From a virus, in the IMG/VR virus record IMGVR_UViG_3300020202_000150, positions 1-40,088 of that record: 40,088 nucleotides of DNA; one strand, 5' to 3'. Every line of letters starts with the position of its first letter. Within the stretch, counting starts at the first letter, position 1. This document shows positions 14,297 to 21,170 of this stretch, piece after piece. Position numbers and translations under genes: made by a program. Under the pieces are notes generated by a model. It was given only the letters and a program-made list of their open reading frames with translations. It ran no database searches and had not been told where the DNA came from.

Positions 14297-14324
14297 AAAT
14301 GACGGCAAATGCCGGTCATTTTTA
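14297..14324 (+). terminator. intrinsic terminator-like hairpin in attP region
   Basis: AAATGACGGC (14297-14306) pairs with GCCGGTCATTT (14311-14321), leaving one bulged base and the loop AAAT, followed by TTTAG. It lies after the attP core and may end the integrase transcript. The A-rich left arm could allow a weak function in reverse too. Confidence 0.6.
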
Positions 14325-14329
14325 GCGGT

Positions 14330-14353
14330 CGTTGGGGGAAAATTGGGGGAAAG
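14330..14353 (+). repeat. 24-bp direct repeat, right copy (probable integrase arm site)
   Basis: This is an exact copy of 14120..14143, 210 bp downstream and same orientation, with the same two TTGGGGGAAA units. It would form the other arm of attP. Confidence 0.65.
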
Positions 14354-14444
14354 TTATTTCTCTCATCCGGCCACCGCCCCGCCTTAGCCGCTCCAATCTT
14401 TAGGCAACAAGACACGAAGTCAGTGAACAACTTTAGGGGGGCAA

Positions 14445-15206
14445 GTGGCACGCATCAGATACATCAAGCCAGAATTTTTTAGCGACACTCAAGTCGCAGA
14501 CTTATCGGTCTTAGCGAGACTTCTTTACATCGGCCTTTGGTGCCACTTGGACAGGCAGGGCGTTTGTGAGGATGACATGAAATTGCTTAAGCGAGAGATC
14601 TTTCCTTACGACGATGACATTACGACCCAAAAGATTGAATTGCTGATTGATGAATTGATTAGCTCAAAGCGTCTCTACCGATTTAGCTATGGCGGCAAAA
14701 ATTTGTTGTTTTGCCCATATCTTGAAAAGCATCAGAAGTTTCATCCGAAAGAAAATCATAAGTACATGATACCAGCGGATGTTTTGTTCAGCCTCTTGCA
14801 AGCAACTGGCGAGCAACCTGCTAGCAACCTGCTAGCAACTGTCGAGCCTCTTGCTAGCCGCGTGGGGAATGGGGAATGGGGAATGGGGAACCACAACAGT
14901 GACGTATCGGCCGAAGCCGATCCATCACCACCTGAAGAGCTTCGCGATGAATTGCTAGATCCATATCTCGCTAAAGTTAGAGTTGCTGCGCAAAGAGCTT
15001 GGCTTTCAGGTTTTCAAGACGCTGAGTGGGTGAAAAGTGAACTCAAGAAAGCGGTGATGTGGATGAGTGCCAATCCCAAAAGAGCCCCACGTTCTGATTT
15101 CGCTAAGTTTTTCAACAACTGGCTTAACCGTGGCTGGGAAAATTACCGCAAATCAATACCGAGCACAAAGGCGCGCACAATGTTTAACCGCGTCGTTTCG
15201 GAGTAA
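14445..15206 (+). CDS. phage replication initiator / helicase-loader-like protein
   Basis: The 253-residue product begins with a winged-helix-like domain found in phage replication proteins: MARIRYIKPEFFSDTQVADL (1-20), LARLLYIGLWCHLDRQG (23-39), LKREIFPYDDD and FCPYLEKHQKFHPKEN. The C-terminal part (~170-253) is helical and may contact the helicase. GTG at 14445 follows AGGGGGG. The helicase gene starts 3 bp downstream. The gene contains iteron-like repeats and a G4 motif, the arrangement seen when the origin lies inside an O-type initiator gene. Confidence 0.72.
   Translation: MARIRYIKPEFFSDTQVADLSVLARLLYIGLWCHLDRQGVCEDDMKLLKREIFPYDDDITTQKIELLIDELISSKRLYRFSYGGKNLLFCPYLEKHQKFHPKENHKYMIPADVLFSLLQATGEQPASNLLATVEPLASRVGNGEWGMGNHNSDVSAEADPSPPEELRDELLDPYLAKVRVAAQRAWLSGFQDAEWVKSELKKAVMWMSANPKRAPRSDFAKFFNNWLNRGWENYRKSIPSTKARTMFNRVVSE
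14790..14855 (+). repeat. six 11-bp iteron-like tandem repeats (candidate origin)
   Basis: Units start at 14790, 14801, 14812, 14823, 14834 and 14845, all beginning AGC: AGCCTCTTGCA, AGCAACTGGCG, AGCAACCTGCT (twice), AGCAACTGTCG and AGCCTCTTGCT. The period is one helical turn. The order is symmetrical, A-B-C-C-B-A. Because 11 is not a multiple of 3, the array is not a protein repeat. It probably binds the initiator encoded around it. Confidence 0.68.
14864..14890 (+). repeat. GGGGAAT tandem repeat with G-quadruplex potential
   Basis: Three GGGGAAT units followed by GGGGAA give four runs of four G separated by 3-base loops on the plus strand, a canonical G-quadruplex pattern. It starts 9 bp after the iteron array and is also in the initiator coding sequence (encodes GNGEWGMGN). 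Confidence 0.8.
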
Positions 15207-15209
15207 GTC

Positions 15210-16262
15210 ATGTTTGTATCAGCGTCGGAATGTGCTTTTAGCGAAATTGAAAAACGAAAGAATGCGACAAAAGGCCTGCTTAAGTTTGGCGTTAGCTACC
15301 TCGATGATGCGCTTAAGGGAATTATGCCAAAAGATCTCGTGCTCATTGGTGCGCCGAGCGGGATTGGGAAAACCCAGCTTTGTTGCGGCATAGCACTTTC
15401 AAATCTCGAAGCTGGTAAGCGCGTGCATTATATCGCGCTCGAAGCCGAAGAACATGAAATCGAAAGGCGGCTTAAGTACCAACTTGTCGCAAATGCCTTT
15501 TATCGCGACGTAAACAGGCCAAGGTTAAGCGCAAAATTGTCCTTTGATCGTTGGCTACTGGGTGAGTTCATCGACGAGCTATGGCCTTATGAAGAGAAAG
15601 CGGCGGAATTTTTTAAGAGCGGTTTTCAAAATTTATATTTGTATTACAAGCAGGGAAAATTCGGCGTTGTTGAACTCATCGAACAAGTTGCTGTGCATTC
15701 CCAGCCGGCGGACCTGATCATTATCGACCACGTGCACTATTTCGATTTTGAAGACGATAACGAAAATCGTGCGATTCGCGAGATTGCCAAAATCGCTAGG
15801 ACCCTTGCGCTTGAACAAGGGAAACCCATCATCTTGGTTGCGCACCTAAGAAAGCGCGACAGGCACAACCAGGAAATCGCAGCGGGCCTTGATGAGTTTC
15901 ATGGCTCATCTGATCTAACCAAGATTGCGACGAAAGTCATAACGATTGCGCCCGGAAGTGTTACCGACTCGGGCACGTATGAAACGTATTTTAGAACTCC
16001 GAAAAGCCGCTGGAACGGCGGCGCCATTAGATATTTAGGCCGACTCATTTTTGACCCGAGGACAAATTCATATGCGAAAGAATACAAAATTGGCTTTGCC
16101 GAATGCACGCGAAACGACGGCTTTGAAGAACTTGCTGACGTTAATTACCCAGACTGGGCCAGAAAACCTCAAGCACTGGCCAGCCGCGATAGTAGTTATG
16201 TTCAGAGAAAATCCGGCATGGGTTTTATGCAAGGAGGGCAGAGAACTTTTAGTGAGAGCTAA
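15210..16262 (+). CDS. DnaB-like replicative helicase ATPase domain
   Basis: This 350-residue RecA-fold ATPase lacks the DnaB N-terminal domain. Walker A is GAPSGIGKT (47-55, Lys54), ALEAEE (76-81) is the position of the catalytic Glu region, Walker B is LIIIDH (169-174, Asp173), and VAHLRKR plus GSSDLTKIAT match DnaB motifs 3-4. It should unwind DNA at the phage origin. It directly follows the initiator gene. The last ~60 residues share DNA with the next small gene in another frame. Confidence 0.85.
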   Translation: MFVSASECAFSEIEKRKNATKGLLKFGVSYLDDALKGIMPKDLVLIGAPSGIGKTQLCCGIALSNLEAGKRVHYIALEAEEHEIERRLKYQLVANAFYRDVNRPRLSAKLSFDRWLLGEFIDELWPYEEKAAEFFKSGFQNLYLYYKQGKFGVVELIEQVAVHSQPADLIIIDHVHYFDFEDDNENRAIREIAKIARTLALEQGKPIILVAHLRKRDRHNQEIAAGLDEFHGSSDLTKIATKVITIAPGSVTDSGTYETYFRTPKSRWNGGAIRYLGRLIFDPRTNSYAKEYKIGFAECTRNDGFEELADVNYPDWARKPQALASRDSSYVQRKSGMGFMQGGQRTFSES

Positions 16263-16371
16263 GCAAATGGTTGAAGGAACAGATTGGGAAGAGGCTTTGA
16301 ACTTAAACGAAACCAGGGGGGGTGGTGAAAAAATCACGGATGAACCCCATGCAAAGCGGGAGGGAGCATGA
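16072..16371 (+). CDS. small protein overlapping helicase 3' end, start uncertain
   Basis: This frame begins inside the helicase gene: ATG 16072 with GAGGA 9 bases before it would give 99 residues and a 191-bp overlap. ATG 16199 (57 residues) or ATG 16267 (34 residues) are alternatives. The sequence (ENPAWVLCKEGRELLVRAK, then MVEGTDWEEALNLNE) looks protein-like. The end overlaps the next ATG (ATGA) with a strong GGGAGGG. Function unknown. Confidence 0.5.
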   Translation: MRKNTKLALPNARETTALKNLLTLITQTGPENLKHWPAAIVVMFRENPAWVLCKEGRELLVRAKQMVEGTDWEEALNLNETRGGGEKITDEPHAKREGA

Positions 16372-16538
16372 AATCAGTGAACTGGACGAACTACGGTAGA
16401 TGTTTGCGCTGCGAGAAACCAACATCGCATTTCTCTGGCATATGTATCATCTGCCGTAAATCGATGAATCTTAAAACACGGGGAGCAAGAATTTCTAGGG
16501 CATGGGGAGATAAAACAAAACTGGAGCGCGGCGCATGA
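16368..16538 (+). CDS. 56-residue zinc-ribbon-like protein
   Basis: This short gene has a strong GGGAGGG site, and its ATG and TGA overlap both neighbours. The product holds two Cys pairs (Cys12-x2-Cys15 and Cys26-x2-Cys29: RCLRCEKPTSHFSGICIICR) that can bind one zinc, and a basic C-terminal half (KTRGARISRAW). A small nucleic-acid-binding protein is likely. Confidence 0.68.
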   Translation: MKSVNWTNYGRCLRCEKPTSHFSGICIICRKSMNLKTRGARISRAWGDKTKLERGA

Positions 16539-16792
16539 AGGTAAAAGTTTATAAACTGAGGGATGGCATGGGCATTATTAAAAAAGCACTTTACGGGAAA
16601 GCGGGCCGGGATGACGTGTTTATTTACGATGACGGCAGGATTGAAGTGAAGCCTTACGTTGTGCCGAAAGACGATATCGTAAGGCTCTATCGGCAGGGGC
16701 GCTCAGGTTATCACATTGCGAAAGTCTTAAATTGTCCTGTTGGCCAAGTTTACAAGGTGATCAAGGAAACGGGAGTTAAACGATGGGGATAA
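16535..16792 (+). CDS. small HTH protein
   Basis: The 85-residue product has a beta-rich start (KVKVYKLRDGMGIIKKALYG) and a resolvase-like HTH at 47-82: DDIVRLYRQGRSGYHIAKVL, NCPVGQVYKVIKETG. Coupled by overlap to its neighbours. It may regulate early or middle genes. Confidence 0.68.
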   Translation: MKVKVYKLRDGMGIIKKALYGKAGRDDVFIYDDGRIEVKPYVVPKDDIVRLYRQGRSGYHIAKVLNCPVGQVYKVIKETGVKRWG

Positions 16793-17190
16793 GACTGTTT
16801 TCATCAAAAAAAGAGTTGATGAAAGAAATTAAAATTCAGCTCTCAAAACGAGTTTATAAAAAGCTTTATGAAGTTGAAGTGACGGACTTAAAAGCTGGCG
16901 ATATTCTTACCGTCATGGCATCAGGACAGGCCACAAATGATACTGGCTGGAACGTTATGTTGGGTCGATTCATTACCTTCAATGACAAAGAAGTTTGCGA
17001 ATCAGCAAGTTCCAATATCACACCAGACATGCATCACGGTGCGATAGATAAATACTGGATGTTCCCTGTTGACAGAGATTATGCAACTGCAAAAGTGGCG
17101 CTAGTGATTTATGCGGCGTCAACTAGAGCGCATGGAATGAAGCTTAGAATTGATCAAGGCCGTAGCGGAATTGCAGTGAGGGTGAATTAG
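16783..17190 (+). CDS. unknown beta-rich early protein
   Basis: The 135-residue product has a short basic lead (to ~residue 25), then mostly strands (YEVEVTDLKAGDILTVMASG, GWNVMLGRFITF, YWMFPVDRDYATAKVALVIY). This looks like a jelly-roll or lectin-like sandwich. GGGAG precedes the ATG at 16783; ATG 16819 is an alternative start. The function is not recognised. Confidence 0.55.
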   Translation: MGIRLFSSKKELMKEIKIQLSKRVYKKLYEVEVTDLKAGDILTVMASGQATNDTGWNVMLGRFITFNDKEVCESASSNITPDMHHGAIDKYWMFPVDRDYATAKVALVIYAASTRAHGMKLRIDQGRSGIAVRVN

Positions 17191-17396
17191 TGGATAACGT
17201 TAAGTTCTATAGGAAACTACGTCTGTTACGCCTGAAGCAAAACCGGATTGATACGAGAAAGGCAGTCGTTATGGATTGTCTGAAATACGTGCTTGAGCAT
17301 CGGAAATACGAGGCTGGCAAAATCGAGACCGCACCGGACATCGCCATCAAAATGGCTGAGAAGGTTTTTGACTATTTGGAAAAGGACTTGCCGTGA
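17190..17396 (+). CDS. small basic helical protein, unknown
   Basis: The 68-residue product is Lys/Arg-rich at the start (FYRKLRLLRLKQNRIDTRKA) and helical. The GTG start overlaps the previous TAG by one base, with GAGGGTG upstream. It overlaps the next gene by 4 bp. Confidence 0.55.
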   Translation: MDNVKFYRKLRLLRLKQNRIDTRKAVVMDCLKYVLEHRKYEAGKIETAPDIAIKMAEKVFDYLEKDLP

Positions 17397-17758
17397 CTGA
17401 AGAGAAGTTTAAAGAGATCGTAGGCATCGCCATTGGTGAGGCGTCAGTTTGTTGGTCTGAGGTACCTAAGGGAATATTTAACAGTGATCGGGCCATTGAG
17501 ATTTGCGAGCGAATTATTAAAGCTCACAAGGAATGTCTTAATCACGAATCCCCTCCCCACTTCTCCGACCGGAGTGAGGTTAATGAAAATCTCCCAAAGC
17601 GTCTTCTGACGGCTCTTAAGGATACAGTTGAAAAGCTCAATGCGGCCCATGCGGCTGATCCGTATGTTGCAGAGGCACCGTCTCATGAGGCTTTGGATTT
17701 AATCGCCAATCGAGAAACCCTCTCCCCATACTTCTCCGATCGAAAGGAAGGAAAATGA
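17393..17758 (+). CDS. unknown early protein with repeated FSDR motif
   Basis: The 121-residue product starts at a GTG overlapping the previous TGA. The middle and end each contain SP-x-FSDR (PPHFSDRSE and SPYFSDRKE), and the DNA for both is similar, a sign of partial internal duplication. The rest is helical (KRLLTALKDTVEKLNAAHAA). No known domain. Confidence 0.55.
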   Translation: MTEEKFKEIVGIAIGEASVCWSEVPKGIFNSDRAIEICERIIKAHKECLNHESPPHFSDRSEVNENLPKRLLTALKDTVEKLNAAHAADPYVAEAPSHEALDLIANRETLSPYFSDRKEGK

Positions 17759-17895
17759 AAAACAAAAAAAGAAGACTTAAGACAAGTGAGCTTGTGGCTC
17801 TTGGTCAGATGACTGAGGGGTGGACCTGGTTCACGTGGTTTCAGGCAGTACTTTGGTTAAAGATTTGGCGCAAGAAATGGATGAAGCAGGACTAA
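17755..17895 (+). CDS. 46-residue Trp-rich basic peptide
   Basis: The ATG overlaps the previous TGA (ATGA), with AAGGAAGG before it. The product is basic and Trp-rich (EGWTWFTWFQAVLWLKIWRKK), which suggests membrane surface association. It is followed by a 15-codon frame (17897-17944) that mainly carries the next gene's ribosome site. Confidence 0.5.
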   Translation: MKNKKRRLKTSELVALGQMTEGWTWFTWFQAVLWLKIWRKKWMKQD

Positions 17896-17940
17896 GATGT
17901 TTAAGCTTTGCACTGAAAGCTGTACGCCTAAGGAGAAGAA

Positions 17941-18414
17941 ATGAGCCAAGAAAACCAAATTGCGGCAATGGACCCAAATCCATTCCCTAAAAAGATGCCA
18001 ACGAGTCTTTGGATTAATGTTTTCAAGTCCTTCGCCAAGGACGGGCCCAATGGCATTCCAGTCCTTAAGATCACACTTGAGTGCGGTGATGAGAAAGAAG
18101 AGATCATAAATACCTACGACGTTGAGGATGAATTCATTAGTCAACACACGAGTATCGGCACGATCTTCAGGCATCATGAGACGCGAATCAAAGAACTCGA
18201 AGCCGAACTCGAACGTTATCACGACATGGAATATCGATTCTCGTGTCTGCTTTGCCATGCGACTGGCTCGCGAATGAGCAAAACAAACTATGACAAAGAA
18301 ACGATGTACCAAGTCGTTGATCAGCACATTGAAGAAATGATTGAGTATCGAATTAACGACATGATCGAGGATGGCGAACTCAATCGGCTGAAGGGAGGGG
18401 CGGGGGATGAGTGA
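17941..18414 (+). CDS. unknown early protein with CxxC motif
   Basis: The 157-residue product has a beta-rich first half (TSLWINVFKSF, PVLKITLECGDEKEEI), a coiled coil (ETRIKELEAELERYHD, ~80-95), CLLC (104-107 region), and an acidic helical end. AAGGAGAAG before the ATG is a strong ribosome site. It overlaps the next gene by 8 bp. Function unknown. Confidence 0.6.
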   Translation: MSQENQIAAMDPNPFPKKMPTSLWINVFKSFAKDGPNGIPVLKITLECGDEKEEIINTYDVEDEFISQHTSIGTIFRHHETRIKELEAELERYHDMEYRFSCLLCHATGSRMSKTNYDKETMYQVVDQHIEEMIEYRINDMIEDGELNRLKGGAGDE

Positions 18415-18688
18415 GCATGAACAAATGAGACCGAAATTACTTGAGGGATATTCCTTCGACAATATCAAGCAGGAATACTTTACGGTAAAAGAGCTTGTGA
18501 GTTACTACGAAGGATACATAACTGCCGTGAGAAATTATGCAATCTGGAGAAGTGGCGAAATGCTCGTAGGATGTCTTGAACAACCATTTAAAGAGGCCGT
18601 AAAAGAGCAGCAAGAAATTAAAGATTCGCTCAGCGCCTGGCTTGCCACGATTGAAGTCAACTATCCAGATTATTGGAAGTGGTTATGA
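18407..18688 (+). CDS. unknown early protein
   Basis: The 93-residue product is acidic and aromatic, helical (FTVKELVSYYEGYITAVRNY, FKEAVKEQQEIKDSLSAWL) and ends in YPDYWKWL. GGGAGGGGCGGGG lies before the ATG. No motif recognised. Confidence 0.6.
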   Translation: MSEHEQMRPKLLEGYSFDNIKQEYFTVKELVSYYEGYITAVRNYAIWRSGEMLVGCLEQPFKEAVKEQQEIKDSLSAWLATIEVNYPDYWKWL

Positions 18689-18921
18689 GCCAATGCCCCA
18701 AATGCGTCGAGCTTGAGCGGTACGCAGACAGGTGCACACTTGAACTTGCCAAGGCAATGGCGGACGCCGGCCGAATGCGTGCGGCGCTTGAAGTTCTCAA
18801 AGATCTGGCTGAATTCTACGCGAGTTCTTATAAATCTGAACCTGCCCAATATGCTCTTGTTAAAATGGAAATGATACTTGGTAAAGAGGCCCTCAGGCCA
18901 AGCGAGGAGGGGAAGGAATGA
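18685..18921 (+). CDS. small phage early protein with CPKC start
   Basis: The 78-residue product starts SQCPKCVELERYADRC and continues as helices (MRAALEVLKDLAEFYASSY) to KEALRPSEEGKE. The ATG overlapping the previous TGA is preferred over a TTG 12 bases upstream. The helical part resembles the AL-x-FYA segment of the protein at 19118, a pattern common in phage early accessory proteins. Confidence 0.58.
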   Translation: MSQCPKCVELERYADRCTLELAKAMADAGRMRAALEVLKDLAEFYASSYKSEPAQYALVKMEMILGKEALRPSEEGKE

Positions 18922-19121
18922 ACGAACGCAGACACATTCGCTCTCATCAAGTGAAACTATCTTCGGATAGAGGAGACTTTGGCTTCAAAACATTGTGTGG
19001 AACAAAGCAAGAGTACGCCGAAACAAAACCACTTAAGCAGTTCAAGTATTGCCACGATTGTATTCGTTTACTGATGATGAAAAAAGAAGATGAGCTAAGG
19101 GAATTGGAGCGATATTTATGA
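18918..19121 (+). CDS. small Cys/His protein, unknown
   Basis: The 67-residue product has His/Cys residues spaced as a possible zinc site (TLCGTK and FKYCHDCIRLL) and a charged helical end. GAGGAGGGGAAGG lies upstream. It is coupled by 4-bp overlaps on both sides. Confidence 0.58.
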   Translation: MNERRHIRSHQVKLSSDRGDFGFKTLCGTKQEYAETKPLKQFKYCHDCIRLLMMKKEDELRELERYL

Positions 19122-19570
19122 CCGAGAGTGAGAAGAAACCGAGAGAGTGGTGGCTGGATATTGTCGTAAGAGAAAAAGATCCAATGGGAGAAGTATACTC
19201 TGTCCCGGAATTCGATGGCCTTATTCACGTTATCGAATACGAGGCCTACCAGGAGCGTGAGGCTTTTCTTCTCGGCCGCATCGAAGATCTGGAACTCCAA
19301 GTGTGCCGTCTTAAAACGCGGATTGATGAAGACTACGTTCAGTATATCGAGACAAAAGAAGAAAGAGACTATCTGTCAGTAGACCTCGACACCCTCCGCG
19401 CACAAGTCGAAGTGATGAGGGAGGCGTTGGAGTTTTATGCTAACAACCAAGGACTATCCATTGACTTCAAAACGAACGTCTTTCGAAGTAGTGACACCGA
19501 CGGCAAAGACTTTCATGGTGCTAGAGCCAGGGAAACACTCGCCAAAGCCCACGAGATGAGGAAGGGATGA
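19118..19570 (+). CDS. coiled-coil early protein
   Basis: The 150-residue product has a central coiled coil (LLGRIEDLELQVCRLKTRID and LDTLRAQVEVMREALEFYA, about 50-110) and a C-terminal ARARETLAKAHEM typical of phage Ea22-like accessory proteins. Function unknown; overlaps both neighbours by 4 bp. Confidence 0.6.
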   Translation: MTESEKKPREWWLDIVVREKDPMGEVYSVPEFDGLIHVIEYEAYQEREAFLLGRIEDLELQVCRLKTRIDEDYVQYIETKEERDYLSVDLDTLRAQVEVMREALEFYANNQGLSIDFKTNVFRSSDTDGKDFHGARARETLAKAHEMRKG

Positions 19571-19770
19571 ACCTTGAACCGAGCACATGCATAGTGTGTG
19601 GTAAACCAGTAGCTAATGAACAACTTCAATTGCCAGACGGTTGTTATCTTGGAGTTTACGCCAATGGAATGCTGGGAGTTGTACACTCAGAATGCTGGAA
19701 TGAGTATAGGGAAAAAGTTAATCCTATAATTACTGAGGATGATATTAAAGACCTCGAAAATATACTCTGA
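19567..19770 (+). CDS. small zinc-binding-like protein
   Basis: The 67-residue product has CIVCGKP near the start (Cys-x2-Cys), a later HSECW and an acidic end (TEDDIKDLENIL). The pattern suggests a treble-clef or zinc-ribbon fold. It is the last gene of the coupled early block; a 141-bp regulatory gap follows. Confidence 0.62.
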   Translation: MNLEPSTCIVCGKPVANEQLQLPDGCYLGVYANGMLGVVHSECWNEYREKVNPIITEDDIKDLENIL

Positions 19771-19796
19771 GTACAGAATCAGAGACCAAAGTAAAC

Positions 19797-19882
19797 TGTA
19801 CGCAAATAGCATACAATTGTACGTAAAATGCGAACATGACCCATTTACGAGACCTAATCGGGTCAAGAATTTGCTATTGACA
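19797..19882 (+). promoter_or_regulatory. regulatory gap before RusA-like gene
   Basis: TGTACG followed by an A-rich run occurs at 19797 and 19818 (21 bp, two turns apart), with the palindrome TACAATTGTA at 19812-19821. TGACCC (19837-19842) and GGGTCA (19860-19865) form an inverted repeat. TTGACA at 19877-19882 is 35 bases before the ATG at 19912. No gene lies in 19771-19911. Confidence 0.5.
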
Positions 19883-19911
19883 CACTTAGATCAAATGAAA
19901 TGCTCAACCTC

Positions 19912-20280
19912 ATGAGCACTAAGAAATATCATTTAGAGTTTGTAATTGAAGGTCTGCCGAAAATAACATCCAACGGCTCGCAAGGTTCATGGCGCGCTAA
20001 GTATGGGAATTCCAAGAAATGGAAACAAGCGGTTCTTCATGCGCTAGCAAGCAAGAAACTTCCAAGTGAACCACTTAAGAAAGCTAAGATCACGCTAACG
20101 AGAATCTCAAGCACTCAACCAGACTTTGATAATCTCGCAATTTCATTTAAGCCAGTCATTGATGGCTTAGTAGAGGGAAATATCCTCGTCGATGATAAGG
20201 TTAATAATGTGAACGTCACCTATCGCTGGAAAAAGGGATCACCTGGTGATGGGTCAATTAAAGTTGAGGTTTGCGCGTGA
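19912..20280 (+). CDS. RusA-like Holliday junction resolvase
   Basis: This 122-residue endonuclease should cut branched DNA before packaging. The key RusA motif is present: QPDFDNLAISFKPVIDGL (69-86), with Asp71, Asp73, Asn74 and Lys80, then Asp84 and LVDDK (92-96). The size matches E. coli RusA (120). ATG 19912 is preferred to 19900: there is no Shine-Dalgarno, and the TTGACA lies exactly 35 bases upstream, so the mRNA is probably leaderless. Confidence 0.83.
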   Translation: MSTKKYHLEFVIEGLPKITSNGSQGSWRAKYGNSKKWKQAVLHALASKKLPSEPLKKAKITLTRISSTQPDFDNLAISFKPVIDGLVEGNILVDDKVNNVNVTYRWKKGSPGDGSIKVEVCA

Positions 20281-20726
20281 GTGACTCAAAAGGACGCAAA
20301 AAGTCTCAAAAGACCAGAACAAGTACGGTTAAGCAGGGTCGTAATCAGAAAATTATTAACGAGGCAGTGAACGGTAAAAAAAATACCACCGAGTTGGGTG
20401 AAGAGTTTGGTTTATCCAGACGTCAAGTAAGTAGAATTATCAACTCTGACCAAGCAGACCAATTTATCAAGGACATAAAGCAGGCCTACGTTTCATTTCT
20501 TGATAAGGCATTAGAGGTTCAACAAACGGCTATGGACAAAGCCAATGAGGATTTAACAAATGCTCTTAAGGCGTCACGAGATTGTTTAAAATCACATGGC
20601 ATTATTACTGACTCATCTAATATCAGTGTCAGCATGCCAGAGCCAACCGTGATTGAACGTATGGACGGCGGCAAATTGGAATTGAGTGCCGGCAATAAGA
20701 GAGAAACAAAAGAGGAAAAACAATGA
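20277..20726 (+). CDS. HTH protein, probable small terminase subunit
   Basis: The 149-residue product has a basic tail, an HTH (ELGEEFGLSRRQVSRIINS, ~39-57), a long helical region (VSFLDKALEVQQTAMDKANE) for oligomer formation and a flexible acidic end. This is the domain order of small terminases, which bind pac/cos DNA. GTG 20277 overlaps the RusA stop. It lies 3 kb before terL rather than next to it, so a transcription regulator remains possible. Confidence 0.55.
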   Translation: MSDSKGRKKSQKTRTSTVKQGRNQKIINEAVNGKKNTTELGEEFGLSRRQVSRIINSDQADQFIKDIKQAYVSFLDKALEVQQTAMDKANEDLTNALKASRDCLKSHGIITDSSNISVSMPEPTVIERMDGGKLELSAGNKRETKEEKQ

Positions 20727-20935
20727 TTAGTTTTTTTGAAGCAAAAAAGAAAATCAAAGAAGACAGGTTAATGCAGAATTTCATGCTCGTATATCAGGGC
20801 TTAAGCGGCATAGAGTGTCTTTGTGAAAGCATGATGCAGGACAGGGACTTAAGGGACCGCGTTCGCAAAATCAAAGATGAAGTAATTGATTTGCGCGACG
20901 CAATTAATGCGAAAGAAATTAAAAAAGATGTCTAA
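20723..20935 (+). CDS. small helical protein, unknown
   Basis: The 70-residue product is helical and charged (FFEAKKKIKEDRLMQNFMLV, DRVRKIKDEVIDLRDAINAK). AGAGGAAAAA precedes the ATG, and it overlaps both neighbours. It is probably coupled to the HTH protein before it. Confidence 0.55.
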   Translation: MISFFEAKKKIKEDRLMQNFMLVYQGLSGIECLCESMMQDRDLRDRVRKIKDEVIDLRDAINAKEIKKDV

Positions 20936-21170
20936 CGTTTTGCCATTTGCGCGCCTCATTAAAAGCCCTGATCAATTCGATCAAATTCCAAATGGCGCTA
21001 GAATTTCGTTTAATAAGGAATTTAGCGACAGGGATAGGCGTTGGATGAGACTTCATAATGAAGAGTACCTAATCTGTGATGACGGTGGCGGCATGTGCGC
21101 TTACGATGCTTTTGCGTCCGAAGGTCAATTTTGGGTGAGAGATTTCCTTGTAGATATGGCGGCAGAGTGA
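20928..21170 (+). CDS. unknown 80-residue protein
   Basis: The ATG at 20928 overlaps the end of the previous gene by 8 bp. The product (SNVLPFARLIKSPDQFDQIP, LHNEEYLICDDGGGMCAYDA) looks like a small mixed alpha/beta protein. Its stop overlaps the synthase GTG (GTGA), so translation of the synthase may depend on it. Confidence 0.58.
   Translation: MSNVLPFARLIKSPDQFDQIPNGARISFNKEFSDRDRRWMRLHNEEYLICDDGGGMCAYDAFASEGQFWVRDFLVDMAAE

Noticed and set aside
14133-14387. 84-codon plus-strand frame across the attP region
   Set aside because: It runs through the tRNA-derived core, an arm repeat and the terminator-like hairpin, and its composition is not protein-like.
14790-14890. CRISPR array
   Set aside because: Units are contiguous 11-mers and 7-mers without spacers, and no cas genes are present.
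17548-17750. Imperfect DNA repeat around CTTCTCCGA
   Set aside because: It encodes the repeated FSDR motif of one protein; a separate DNA element is not needed to explain it.
17897-17944. 15-codon frame before the gene at 17941
   Set aside because: It mainly consists of the next gene's Shine-Dalgarno and is too short to support.
17857-18468. 203-codon minus-strand frame
   Set aside because: It is antisense to the gene at 17941, which has a strong ribosome site and coupled neighbours.
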